Source of the DNA: JACDDK01 sp035689095
GTDB lineage: Bacteria; Actinomycetota; Rubrobacteria; Rubrobacterales; Rubrobacteraceae
DNA length: 60,508 bases
Assembly (NCBI GenBank): GCA_035689095.1
Contig: DASSMB010000195.1
Coordinates: 1-60,508 of the forward strand
Direction: 5' to 3'
The notes beneath the pieces are model-generated. The model ran no database searches. It was not told the DNA's origin and was given only the letters and a program-made list of their open reading frames with translations. Shown here piece after piece: positions 18,106-26,595 of this stretch. The position numbers and the translations under genes are program-made. The number at the start of each line of letters is the position of its first letter. Within the stretch, counting starts at the first letter, position 1.

Positions 18106-18735
18106 TTAGCCGCTCTCATCGTCGAGGGAGTACGCGGGGGCGTTGAAGTCCCACTTTATAGAGATCAGCCGCAGGATGAAGATGAGTGCCGCGGCCGCGG
18201 GGCCGGAGATCGCGGCGGAGACGCCGAGGGCGGTCAGCAGGACGTATGCGCCGGCTCCGGCGAGCGAGGCGGTGGCGTAGATGTCGCGGCGCAGGACCAT
18301 CGGTATCTCGGCGCACAGCACGTCGCGCAGCAGTCCCCCTGCCGCGCCGGTGATGGCGCCCATTATGACGACGATGAGGCTCGGGACTCCGGCCCTCTCG
18401 GCGATCTGGGCTCCGGCGACAGTAAAGAGCGCCAGCCCAAAGGCGTCCGCGACGAGCAGTGAGAGGCGGGGCGGCCGCTGGAAGCGCGTGTAGACGATGG
18501 TTGCCGCTGCCGCCAAGAGGATGACGACAAGGTAGTTGGGGTCTTCGATCCAGAATACCGGGTGACGGTCGAGGAGGACGTCCCGGATCGTACCGCCGCC
18601 GATGGCCGTTACGAGGGCGACGACTATCACCCCGAAGACGTCCATGCTCTTCCGGCCGGCGCTCAGGGCGCCGCTGACCGCGAAGACCGCGACCCCGAAG
18701 AAGTCCAGCGCGTGCAGTACGCTCGCCGGGCTCAC
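18106..18735 (-). CDS. TRIC/UPF0126 family membrane protein
   Basis: The 209-residue protein has about seven hydrophobic helices arranged as two similar halves. Each half has a glycine-rich motif, VTAIGGGTIRDVLL and ITGAAGGLLRDVLC, which are the hallmarks of the UPF0126/YicG family, prokaryotic relatives of trimeric intracellular cation channels. Some members have been linked to glycine uptake, so the substrate is open. The start is GTG at 18735. It is transcribed away from the MerR-cupin regulator. Confidence 0.88.
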   Translation of the reverse strand: MSPASVLHALDFFGVAVFAVSGALSAGRKSMDVFGVIVVALVTAIGGGTIRDVLLDRHPVFWIEDPNYLVVILLAAAATIVYTRFQRPPRLSLLVADAFGLALFTVAGAQIAERAGVPSLIVVIMGAITGAAGGLLRDVLCAEIPMVLRRDIYATASLAGAGAYVLLTALGVSAAISGPAAAALIFILRLISIKWDFNAPAYSLDDESG

Positions 18736-18790
18736 CCGCTCTCTCCCGCGCCGGAGATCACGAATGAGTCCGCGCCCGCAGAAGAGGCAC

Positions 18791-18820
18791 TTGCTTTACT
18801 ACGCGAAACATTACGATAAT
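18791..18820 (+). promoter_or_regulatory. Candidate promoter of the MerR-cupin regulator
   Basis: TTGCTT (18791-18796) and GATAAT (18815-18820) are separated by 18 bp, 65 bp before the first usable start of the regulator. Confidence 0.4.
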
Positions 18821-18884
18821 AGTTCAAGTGTACTAGGATAGATCAAGTCGCAGAGCTACGCGCGAAGCGGCGCGGGTGTTTTGG

Positions 18885-19712
18885 ATGGGAGGCGGATTGG
18901 CGACTAACGGCGGGACGGTTGGGTTCTCCATAGGAGAGGTCTCGCAGGCGATAGGGCTCGCGCCGCAGACCCTGCGGCTGTGGGAGCGGGAGCGATTGAT
19001 CCACCCTCAGAGGACCGGACGAGGATACAGGGTCTACAGCGAAACAGACGTGGAGCGGCTGCGAAAGATAAAGCACCTCAGAAAGACGGAGGGCCTGAAC
19101 TTCGCCGCGATCCGCAAGCAGATCGGCACCGCCGAGACGCGAACCGCCCCTGACACGAAGCGCGGCGCGCGCAACTCCGCCACTCCCGGCGAACAACTCC
19201 GCAAGCTCCGCATCCGGGCGCACAAGACGCTAAAGGAGGTCTCAGAGGCGACGGGTCTCTCCATCTCGTTCATCTCCGCCCTGGAACGCGGGGGTTCCGG
19301 CGCGTCGGTGGCCTCGCTCCGGCTGCTGGCCGGGGCATACGGGGTGAGCATGCGCGAGGTCTTCGGAGCGGACCTGGAGCAGAACTCGCCGCTGGTCCGC
19401 AGCGACGAGCGGCCCGTGATGCAGTGGGACAACGGCGTGCGATTCGAGGAGATGGCCTCCGGCGAGAAGGTGATGGACCCATCATACATAAAGGTCCCGC
19501 CCGGCGGCGGCAGCGAGGGCTTCTACTCCCACAACGGAGAGGAGTTCATCTACATAATCTCCGGCACGCTGTTCGTGGAGCTGAAGGACCAGGGCTCATA
19601 CCACCTCACCCCCGGCGACACTCTCTACTTCCCATCCACCACCCCGCACCGCTGGTGGGCCGAGGACGAGCCCGTCGAGGCGATCTACGTGAACACCCCT
19701 CCGACTTTCTAG
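18885..19712 (+). CDS. MerR-XRE-cupin fusion transcription regulator
   Basis: Three regulatory domains lie in one 275-residue chain. Residues about 10-80 form a MerR-type winged helix (SIGEVSQAIGLAPQTLRLWE, then GRGYRVYS). Residues about 100-160 form an XRE/Cro helix-turn-helix (LRKLRIRAHKTLKEVSEATG, SISFISALERG). Residues 190-275 form a cupin sensor (GFYSHNGEEFIYIISGTLFV, PGDTLYFPSTTPHRWW). XRE-cupin proteins such as PuuR often control polyamine genes, which fits the neighbours. Starts at 18876 (GTG) or 18897 (TTG behind GGGAGG) are alternatives. It is followed after 10 bp by the S9 peptidase gene. Confidence 0.9.
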   Translation: MGGGLATNGGTVGFSIGEVSQAIGLAPQTLRLWERERLIHPQRTGRGYRVYSETDVERLRKIKHLRKTEGLNFAAIRKQIGTAETRTAPDTKRGARNSATPGEQLRKLRIRAHKTLKEVSEATGLSISFISALERGGSGASVASLRLLAGAYGVSMREVFGADLEQNSPLVRSDERPVMQWDNGVRFEEMASGEKVMDPSYIKVPPGGGSEGFYSHNGEEFIYIISGTLFVELKDQGSYHLTPGDTLYFPSTTPHRWWAEDEPVEAIYVNTPPTF

Positions 19713-19722
19713 CCGTTCTTAC

Positions 19723-21561
19723 GTGAGCATAGATCCGCACCTAGACGCGCTACTCTCGATGCCCGTCCTGTCGGGGCCGGTGGTCTCTCCGGACGGCCGC
19801 TGGGTCGCGTGGAACTGGTCCCGGCTCGGTCCGGCGACGGACGTCTTCGCCGCCCCGACCGACGGCTCCGCTCCCCCGCTCCGCATGACCGGGAGCCACG
19901 ACGATACGCAGGTGGTCTCCTGGACGCCGGACAGCCGGGCGGTGCTCGCGGCGCAGGACCACGACGGCGACGAGCGGGCGCGGCTCTTCCGGGTGGCGCT
20001 GGAGCATCCGGGTGTAATGGAGCCGCTCACGGAAGAGTCACCCGGCTACTACGTCCGGGGCGGGCAGACGCACCCGAACGGGCGCTGGCTAATCTATGGG
20101 GCGAACTTCGACGTGGAGACCGGAAAGGAGATAGAGCCTACCTGGGTCCTCCGCCACGACCTCAAGACCGGCGTGCGCCATACGCTGGCCCGGCCGGAGA
20201 GGAGCGCCTTCGCCGAGCCGCAACTAAGCAACTCCGGCGAGCACGTACTCTACCACCGGAGCGACATCCACCCCGAGGGCCGGCAGGTCTGGCTCGTGGA
20301 CATCGAGGGCCACGCGGACCGCGAGATCCTGAACTTCGGTTCCAGGACGAAGGTATCCGCCTCGTGGTTCCCGGACGGGCGGCGGATATTGTTCCTGGTC
20401 GAGGCGGAGACGCACCGGCGGATCGGCGTCTGGGACATGGACGGCGAGTCCACGCGCTGGCTCCTGGACGACCCGCAGCGCGGCATCGAATACGCTTTCG
20501 TCCCACCGAACGGCGGACCCGTCGTCGCGGTCGAGATGCGGGAGGCGAGGGTCCGGTCCTCCCTGCTAAATGCCGAGAGCGGCGAGGAGGCGCGGATGCC
20601 GGACCTCCCTGGCAACCTGATACCACTCGCTCCGGCGAATGATGGAGCCTGGATCTCCCTCCACTACAACTCCCGAAACCCGGTGGACCTGGTTCGCTAC
20701 TCATTGAAACCCGGTGAGAACCCGAGCAGCCTCACCCGCCTCTGGGAGCGAACATCTCTGGATCCTAAGAGCCTGGCTCCCGCCGAAGACTTCCGCTGGC
20801 GCTCGGTCGATGGCCTGGAGATACAGGGATGGCTGTACCGCGCCACGGGCCGGAGCATCGGGACAGTCGTGCTCGTCCACGGCGGTCCCACGAGTATCAG
20901 CGAGGACCGGTTCAATGCCCAGGTCCAGTACCTCGTCGGCCGCGGCTTCGACGTGCTGTCTCCCAACTACCGGGGCAGCATCGGGTTCGGACTGGAGTTC
21001 CAGGAGAAGATAAAAGAGGACGGCTGGGGAGGTCGGGAGCAGGAGGACATACGGACCGGCATCGAGGCCCTGATCTCCGCCGGAATAGCGGAGCCGTATA
21101 GGGTCGGCGTTACGGGCACGTCCTACGGCGGATATTCGGCGTGGTGGGCGATCACTCACTACCCGCCCGAGACCACCGCCGCCGCGGCCCCCATCTGTGG
21201 CATGACCGACCTCACCGTGGACTACCACACCACCCGCCCGGACCTCCGCCCCTACAGCGAAGAGATGATGGGCGGCACTCCCGAAGACATCCCCGAGCGT
21301 TACACGGAGCGTTCCCCCATCAACTTCATCCAGAACGTCCGCGGCAGTCTACTCATAGTCCAGGGTCTGAAAGACCCGAACGTAACGCCCGAGAACGTAC
21401 AGGTAGTCGTCGAAGAGCTGGACCGCCGGCGCATCCCCTACGAGCTACTCACCTTCGAGGATGAGGGCCACGGCATCTCCCGCCCGGATAACCTGAAAGT
21501 CCTCTATCCGCGGCTGGCGGATTTCTTCGAGGAGGCTTTCCTGGAGGATCGGCGCAGATAG
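19723..21561 (+). CDS. S9 family prolyl oligopeptidase-type peptidase
   Basis: The 612-residue protein has an N-terminal beta-propeller with TolB-like repeats (residues ~1-350) and a C-terminal alpha/beta hydrolase domain. The nucleophile elbow is GTSYGGYSAWW (Ser near residue 467), the acid lies in GLKDPNVTPENV and the His in DEGHGIS. This is the acylaminoacyl-peptidase/dipeptidyl-peptidase arrangement. No signal peptide is visible, so it is cytosolic. It begins with GTG 10 bp after the MerR-cupin regulator and is likely co-transcribed with it. The peptide or amide substrate is unknown. Confidence 0.9.
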   Translation: MSIDPHLDALLSMPVLSGPVVSPDGRWVAWNWSRLGPATDVFAAPTDGSAPPLRMTGSHDDTQVVSWTPDSRAVLAAQDHDGDERARLFRVALEHPGVMEPLTEESPGYYVRGGQTHPNGRWLIYGANFDVETGKEIEPTWVLRHDLKTGVRHTLARPERSAFAEPQLSNSGEHVLYHRSDIHPEGRQVWLVDIEGHADREILNFGSRTKVSASWFPDGRRILFLVEAETHRRIGVWDMDGESTRWLLDDPQRGIEYAFVPPNGGPVVAVEMREARVRSSLLNAESGEEARMPDLPGNLIPLAPANDGAWISLHYNSRNPVDLVRYSLKPGENPSSLTRLWERTSLDPKSLAPAEDFRWRSVDGLEIQGWLYRATGRSIGTVVLVHGGPTSISEDRFNAQVQYLVGRGFDVLSPNYRGSIGFGLEFQEKIKEDGWGGREQEDIRTGIEALISAGIAEPYRVGVTGTSYGGYSAWWAITHYPPETTAAAAPICGMTDLTVDYHTTRPDLRPYSEEMMGGTPEDIPERYTERSPINFIQNVRGSLLIVQGLKDPNVTPENVQVVVEELDRRRIPYELLTFEDEGHGISRPDNLKVLYPRLADFFEEAFLEDRRR

Positions 21562-21666
21562 CTCAGTCGTTGCGGGGGCGCGGCCGGGATACCCGGCGCA
21601 GCAGAGTACCATTCGAGATCCCTCTCGTTCTCGGAAGCCTGGCAGAGTCTGGCCTCCAACCAAGCG

Positions 21667-22362
21667 TTACGTATCCCGGCTCAGCCTGCGTGGACCGCGC
21701 TCCGAACGCCCCGAGCGTCCCGAACGCTCCGAGCGGCCTCCCGAACCGGCGACCATCAGCGCCGAGACCGCCGCTATCCACACCAGCCCTGCCAGAGCGC
21801 CGAGCAGGGGGACCAGGAAGTGCAGGAGCGCCAGCAGCGCGACCACGAAGCCCGCGAGAGCCAGCCACCTCGGCAAGACACCTGTCTCTAGCGCGAGCAG
21901 GGAGGTCGCACTCACCAGCACCGCCGTACCCACCTGGCAGAGGTGGTACAGCCAGGCGGAGAGCGTCAGCGACGCGAGCATGAGCCGCGTATCTTGCCCG
22001 AAACCCTCGAAGCGGAGCAGGGTGGCCGGGTAGAGTACCTCTGCCGCGAACCCCGCGCTCGCGAGCGTCGCGAACATGACTCCTCCGGCCAGCGCGGCCG
22101 ACGAGAGACCTCCCGCTTCGCCCTCGGCGCGCCGCAGCATCCCGTGCAGTATCCCGAGGAACCAGACGAAAAAGAAAACGTGGAAGAGCGGGAACACGCC
22201 GTTCCACAACACGAAGGCGCCGATCCCCTCGTCAAAGTATGAGGCCGCTTCCGAGAGGGAGCCGGGTGCGTCAGGGTACCCGACGATGTAGGCGGGTATC
22301 ATGAGGATCACCGACAACAGGCCGCAGATGCCGCCCAACCTTACCAGGTTACCGCCCGCCAT
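21667..22362 (-). CDS. DUF4386-like integral membrane protein
   Basis: The 231-residue protein has about six hydrophobic segments and no catalytic motif. The N-terminus LVRLGGICGLLSVILMIPAY and the overall helix pattern resemble DUF4386-type membrane proteins of unknown function. The C-terminus ends in a short Gly-Arg-Ser-Glu repeat encoded by 9-bp-like DNA repeats (21690-21740). GGGAGG precedes the ATG by five bases. It converges on the S9 peptidase gene. Confidence 0.7.
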   Translation of the reverse strand: MAGGNLVRLGGICGLLSVILMIPAYIVGYPDAPGSLSEAASYFDEGIGAFVLWNGVFPLFHVFFFVWFLGILHGMLRRAEGEAGGLSSAALAGGVMFATLASAGFAAEVLYPATLLRFEGFGQDTRLMLASLTLSAWLYHLCQVGTAVLVSATSLLALETGVLPRWLALAGFVVALLALLHFLVPLLGALAGLVWIAAVSALMVAGSGGRSERSGRSGRSERGPRRLSRDT

Positions 22363-22541
22363 CTCGACCTCCCATGCTCGACACCAAAACCATCAAACGC
22401 GAAGCCTAGTATGGGTCATGTCTGCGACAATCGCTACTCGACCCGTAAACGACCTCCGCCAGCCCTCAGATCCTCCCAGGCCATTCAATACCAACCTGCC
22501 CTGTAATGCCTCGCTATACTTATTCTGTCTTTTATCTTGTC

Positions 22542-22570
22542 TTGACTCTATTACAGTAACTGTGTATCGT
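22542..22570 (+). promoter_or_regulatory. Promoter with an internal palindrome
   Basis: TTGACT (22542-22547) and TATCGT (22565-22570) are 17 bp apart. The spacer holds the perfect palindrome ACAGT-A-ACTGT (22553-22563). MerR-type regulators bind in exactly this position, so the nearby MerR-XRE-cupin protein is a candidate partner. That link is an inference. Confidence 0.5.
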
Positions 22571-22618
22571 TCGTGCAATGCGTTACATTGACCGGCGCAG
22601 GCCGGAGGAGGAGACAAC

Positions 22619-23983
22619 ATGGACGTAATGCGGGGTCTCGGCGAGCACGGTGAGAGCGGATCTCTGGCGGGAGTGGACAACCTCCTGCTCCACTTCACGC
22701 CGTTTGCGGAGGACTGGTCGAAGCTGCCGGTGATCGTCTCGGGCGACGGCTGCTACATTACGGACGACCGGGGCAACCGCTACGTGGACGGTCTCGCGGG
22801 CCTGTTCACGACGCAGGTCGGGCACGGGCGGACGGAGCTCGCGGAGGCGGCCTACAACCAGATGAAGGAGTTAGGCTTCTTCCCGAACTGGAGCTTCCAG
22901 CACCCCAGAAGCCTGGAGCTGGCGGACAAGCTGGCGCGGATAGCGCCGGGGGATCTCTCCTCCACGTTCTTCGTGTCTTCGGGGTCGGAGGCGGTGGAGA
23001 CGGTCATCAAGCTCTCCCGGCAGTACCACCACGCCAACGGGGAGCCGACGCGCTACAAGGTTATATCCCGCAAGATCGCCTACCACGGCACCACGATGGG
23101 CGCGCTCTCGGTGACGGGGCTGCCGAGCTTCAAGGCCCCGTTCGAGCCGCTCTTGCAGGGCTTCCACCACGTACCCAACACGCAGCAGGACCCGGAGGGC
23201 GCGGCGGACGCTATAGAAGAGGCGATAGAGTTCGCCTCTCCCGAGACCGTCGCTGCGGTGATCCTGGAGCCGGTCCAGAATGCTGGCGGGTGTCTGGTGC
23301 CGCCGCCGGATTACTGGAAGCGGGTGCGTGAGATCTGTGACCGCCACGGAGTTCTTCTGGTCTCGGACGCGGTGATCTGCGCGTTCGGGAGGCTCGGGGA
23401 GTGGTTCGGAATAGAGCGCTTCGACGTGGTGCCGGACATGACCAGCTTCGCCAAGGGCGTGACGAGCGGGTACTCGCCGATGGGCGGGGTGATGGTGAGC
23501 GAGAGGATCCAGAACGCCCTGCGCTCTCACGAGCCCATGTTCATGCACGGCTCGACCTTCGGGGGGCACCCGGTATCGAGCGCGGTGGCGCTGGAGAACA
23601 TAAAGATCATCGAACGCGAGAAGCTCCTGGAGAACGTGCGCAACCTCGAAGGTCACTTCGGGGACGAGCTGAGGCGGATGGCCGAGGGTCATCCCATCGT
23701 GCAGGAGGTCCGGGGGATGGGGTTCTTCTGGGCGGTGGAGCTGAAGCCGGAGCGGGCCGATGGCACGCCGCTCGAAGGCGAGGAGTACCAGAAGTACTTC
23801 AAGGGCGTGCTCTCGCGGAGGCTGGTCGAGAACGGGCTCATCTGCCGGTTCGACGACAAGGAGGACCCGGTCATTCAGTACTCCCCGGCGCTCATCGCCG
23901 ACAGGGAGGTCCTCTCGAAGATCGCGGAGATCACCGACGACGCCCTGAGCGAGCTGGAACGAGAGCTGGGCTACCGGGGATAG
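22619..23983 (+). CDS. Class III aminotransferase, polyamine-type
   Basis: The 454-residue PLP enzyme resembles the putrescine/diamine-pyruvate and omega-amino acid aminotransferases, with WSFQHPRSLELADKLA, SSGSEAVETVIKLSRQYH and the PLP lysine K279 in SFAKGVTSGYSPMGG. The cofactor-binding aspartate is D250, but the usual D-E-V-I motif reads DAVICAFGRLGEWFG: the conserved Glu is Ala251. The gene starts a plus-strand run with the amine oxidase and the potABCD set, so a diamine or its GABA-type product is the likely donor. GGAGGAGG precedes the ATG. Confidence 0.88.
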   Translation: MDVMRGLGEHGESGSLAGVDNLLLHFTPFAEDWSKLPVIVSGDGCYITDDRGNRYVDGLAGLFTTQVGHGRTELAEAAYNQMKELGFFPNWSFQHPRSLELADKLARIAPGDLSSTFFVSSGSEAVETVIKLSRQYHHANGEPTRYKVISRKIAYHGTTMGALSVTGLPSFKAPFEPLLQGFHHVPNTQQDPEGAADAIEEAIEFASPETVAAVILEPVQNAGGCLVPPPDYWKRVREICDRHGVLLVSDAVICAFGRLGEWFGIERFDVVPDMTSFAKGVTSGYSPMGGVMVSERIQNALRSHEPMFMHGSTFGGHPVSSAVALENIKIIEREKLLENVRNLEGHFGDELRRMAEGHPIVQEVRGMGFFWAVELKPERADGTPLEGEEYQKYFKGVLSRRLVENGLICRFDDKEDPVIQYSPALIADREVLSKIAEITDDALSELERELGYRG

Positions 23984-23995
23984 CGGAGCGAACGG

Positions 23996-25328
23996 ATGAC
24001 CCGCCGGGAGCGCGCCGACGCCATCGTCGTGGGAGCGGGCCTCTCCGGCCTGACGGCGGCCCGCGAGATCGCGAGGGCCGGGCTCGACGTGCTCGTCCTC
24101 GAAGCCAGGAGCCGCCCCGGCGGACGCACGCAGGCCGTGGGGATTAGAGGGTGTCACGGTGGACCTGGGCGGCGAATGGGTGGACGAGGCGCACGCGGAG
24201 ATCCGGGACCTCGCCACCGAACTGGGTATCCCCCTCCACCCCTTCGAGCGCAAGAAGGAGAAAGCCCGGTGGCGGTTGCGAAACAGCCTCCACGACGAGA
24301 TGCCATTATCGGAGAGGGACGCGAGGGCCTACCGGCGGATGAACGAGGCGCTGGTGGAGATAGCTTCCGGCGCGGACCTCGAAGCTCCATGGAAGGGCGC
24401 TCCGGCGGAAGATCCCAGCATCCATGACTGGCTGCGGCACGAAGGGATGAGCGATGAGGGACTCCACGTCGTCGAGACGCTCGTCTCCAGTTGTGGATCC
24501 ACGGTGCCGCTGGACCGGATGTCGTTCTACTCCTACGCCGTCAAGGTGGCGACGCGCGGCGGACCGGGGATGGGCAACGAGTTCCGGGTCGAGGGCGGAG
24601 CGGGGAGCATTTCGGAGGCCCTCGCCGCGGACCTCGCGGAGAAGGTACGCTACTCCACGCCGGTCATGGAGGTGCGGCAGGACTCGGATGGCGTCGAGGT
24701 GCGGTACGCGGGCGAGGGAGGTCCCGCGTCGGCGCGGGCGCGACGGGCGATACTCGCCGTCCCGTTTACGTGTTACCGGGACATCCGCTTCGATCCCGAG
24801 CCGCCGCCCGAGTTCCGGCGTATGACCTCTTCCTCCCTATATGGCGTGGTGCGTAAGACGTTCTTCGTCTTCGACGAACCGATTGACGCTTCGACCTTCG
24901 CCGTCACCGACACGCCTCTGGGATACTGTGCTGCGACTCAGGCGGCGCGGGATGGCGAGTCGAGAGGCATCGTCTCCTTCTCCGCCGGCAGGCCGCTGCT
25001 CCCGGAACTGGGGCGTCCGGCGGAGGAGCGCAGGCGGCGGGCGGTGGCGTTGCTCCGGGAAATGTACGATGTCCCCGAGCCCGTGGCGGTCGTCGAGAGA
25101 GTGTGGCCCGACGAGCACTGGACGCGGGGCAGCTACATGATCATGGGCCCGGGAGACATGGCGGCCTTCGGTGCGAGCATGGGCGGCTCTTTCGGGAACG
25201 TATGTCTCGCCGGGGCCGAGGGGATTGCCGCGGCCCCGAGCTTCATGAACAGCGCGGTTAAGGCGGGCTCGCGCGCGGGCCGGGAGGTGGCGGAAGCGCC
25301 CGGAGCGGGAGTCGTGAGGACGGCGTGA
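23996..25328 (+). pseudogene. Flavin amine oxidase with frameshift
   Basis: The gene starts with an FAD-binding segment (VVGAGLSGLTAAREIARAG, LEARSRPGGRT). It leaves frame near 24146 and resumes in another frame as EGVTVDLGGEWVDEAH through to a normal C-terminal FAD motif (GGSFGNVCLAGAEG) at 25328. Removing one T in GGATTAGAGGG joins both parts into one flavin amine oxidase of about 444 residues, similar to monoamine or putrescine oxidases. It begins 12 bp after the aminotransferase stop. It is either a recent inactivating mutation or a sequencing error. The second half has no other damage, which suggests the event is very recent or artefactual. Confidence 0.82.
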
Positions 25329-25450
25329 GGATGGCATGAGGGCGAGGCGGACTGCTCGGCTGGGTCCCTTGTAGAGTTCTGTGCGTATACGGAATCGAGA
25401 CGCTCAAGTAACAGAGTCGCGGCAGGTTCGTAGGAAACAGGAGGCAACGG

Positions 25451-26593
25451 GTGGAAGATAGAAAAACGACACACCGGCAGACGCCGCCCGCGGGTTCGCC
25501 GGAGGCCGGGCGCGGGGTGGCGGTCAGGTTGGCGGGCGTAACCAAGAACTTCGGGGAGTTCGTGGCGGTGGACGACCTCACGCTCGACATCTACGAGGGC
25601 GAGTTCTTCTCGTTGCTCGGACCGAGCGGCTGCGGCAAGACCACGACGCTGCGCATGATCGCCGGCTTCGAGGAGCCCTCACGAGGAGAGATCTCCGTCG
25701 CCGGGGAGCAGGTGCAGGGCGTCCCCCCGTACAGGAGGCCCGTCAATACCGTCTTCCAGTCCTACGCCATCTTCCCTCACTTAAACGTCTTCGACAACGT
25801 CGCCTTCGGTCTCCGGCGGGCCGGCGTAAAGGGCGATGAGTTACGCAATCGGGTCATGGAAGCGTGCGAGATGGTGCAACTCCAGGGTTTCGAGAAGCGC
25901 CAGCCGAACATGCTCTCCGGCGGCCAGCAGCAGCGCGTCGCCCTGGCGCGGGCGCTCGTCAACCGTCCGAAGGTGCTGCTCCTGGATGAGCCGCTCGGCG
26001 CACTGGACCTGAAGCTCAGGAAAGAGCTACAGCTAGAGTTGCGTACCCTGCAAGAGGAAGTCGGGATCACGTTCGTCTACGTCACCCACGACCAGGAGGA
26101 AGCGCTCACGATGAGCGACCGGATCGCGGTGATGGATGGCGGGAAGGTCCAGCAGGTCGCCAACCCCGCCACCCTCTACGAGTTGCCGCGCAACCGCTTC
26201 GTCGCCGGCTTTATCGGCCAGACGAACGTGCTCTCCGGCGCCGTCGAGACCGTAAACGGCGAGCGGGTAACGATCCGGGCCGGCGGCGCGAGCGGCGCGG
26301 AGATAGAGGCGGTCGCCCACGAGGAGGCCAGGGTGGAGCCGGGCGGCGAAGCGCACGTGGCGGTTCGGCCGGAGAAGCTCCGCTTCGGGGACTCGGGAGA
26401 CAACGTGCTCTCCGCGGAGGTAGTACAGATCGTTTACCTGGGAGCGAGCACCCAGTACATCATGAAGCTCGCAAACGGAGGGAGGCTGGTCCTGTACCAG
26501 CAGAACTCTCACGACGCGGCGGTGGGCGCGGTCGTGGGCGATGAGGTGCTGGTGTCCTGTGACGCCGCCAACTGCTTAGTGCTAGGAGGCTAG
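25451..26593 (+). CDS. potA: Polyamine ABC transporter ATPase
   Basis: The 380-residue ATPase subunit energises polyamine uptake. It has Walker A GPSGCGKTTTLR, the signature LSGGQQQRVALARAL, Walker B VLLLDEPLGALD, the switch His in YVTHDQEEA and a C-terminal TOBE domain (residues ~290-375, with VRPEKLRFG). It starts with GTG 25451 behind AGGAGG. It is followed directly by the binding protein and two permeases in the order A-D-B-C. The family fits spermidine/putrescine importers; the exact ligand is not proved. Confidence 0.92.
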   Translation: MEDRKTTHRQTPPAGSPEAGRGVAVRLAGVTKNFGEFVAVDDLTLDIYEGEFFSLLGPSGCGKTTTLRMIAGFEEPSRGEISVAGEQVQGVPPYRRPVNTVFQSYAIFPHLNVFDNVAFGLRRAGVKGDELRNRVMEACEMVQLQGFEKRQPNMLSGGQQQRVALARALVNRPKVLLLDEPLGALDLKLRKELQLELRTLQEEVGITFVYVTHDQEEALTMSDRIAVMDGGKVQQVANPATLYELPRNRFVAGFIGQTNVLSGAVETVNGERVTIRAGGASGAEIEAVAHEEARVEPGGEAHVAVRPEKLRFGDSGDNVLSAEVVQIVYLGASTQYIMKLANGGRLVLYQQNSHDAAVGAVVGDEVLVSCDAANCLVLGG

Positions 26594-26595
26594 AC

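Noticed and set aside
22871..24253. Long open frame of 460 codons on the minus strand
   Set aside because: It is antisense to the aminotransferase and amine oxidase and has His/Arg-rich low-complexity sequence typical of a high-GC shadow frame.
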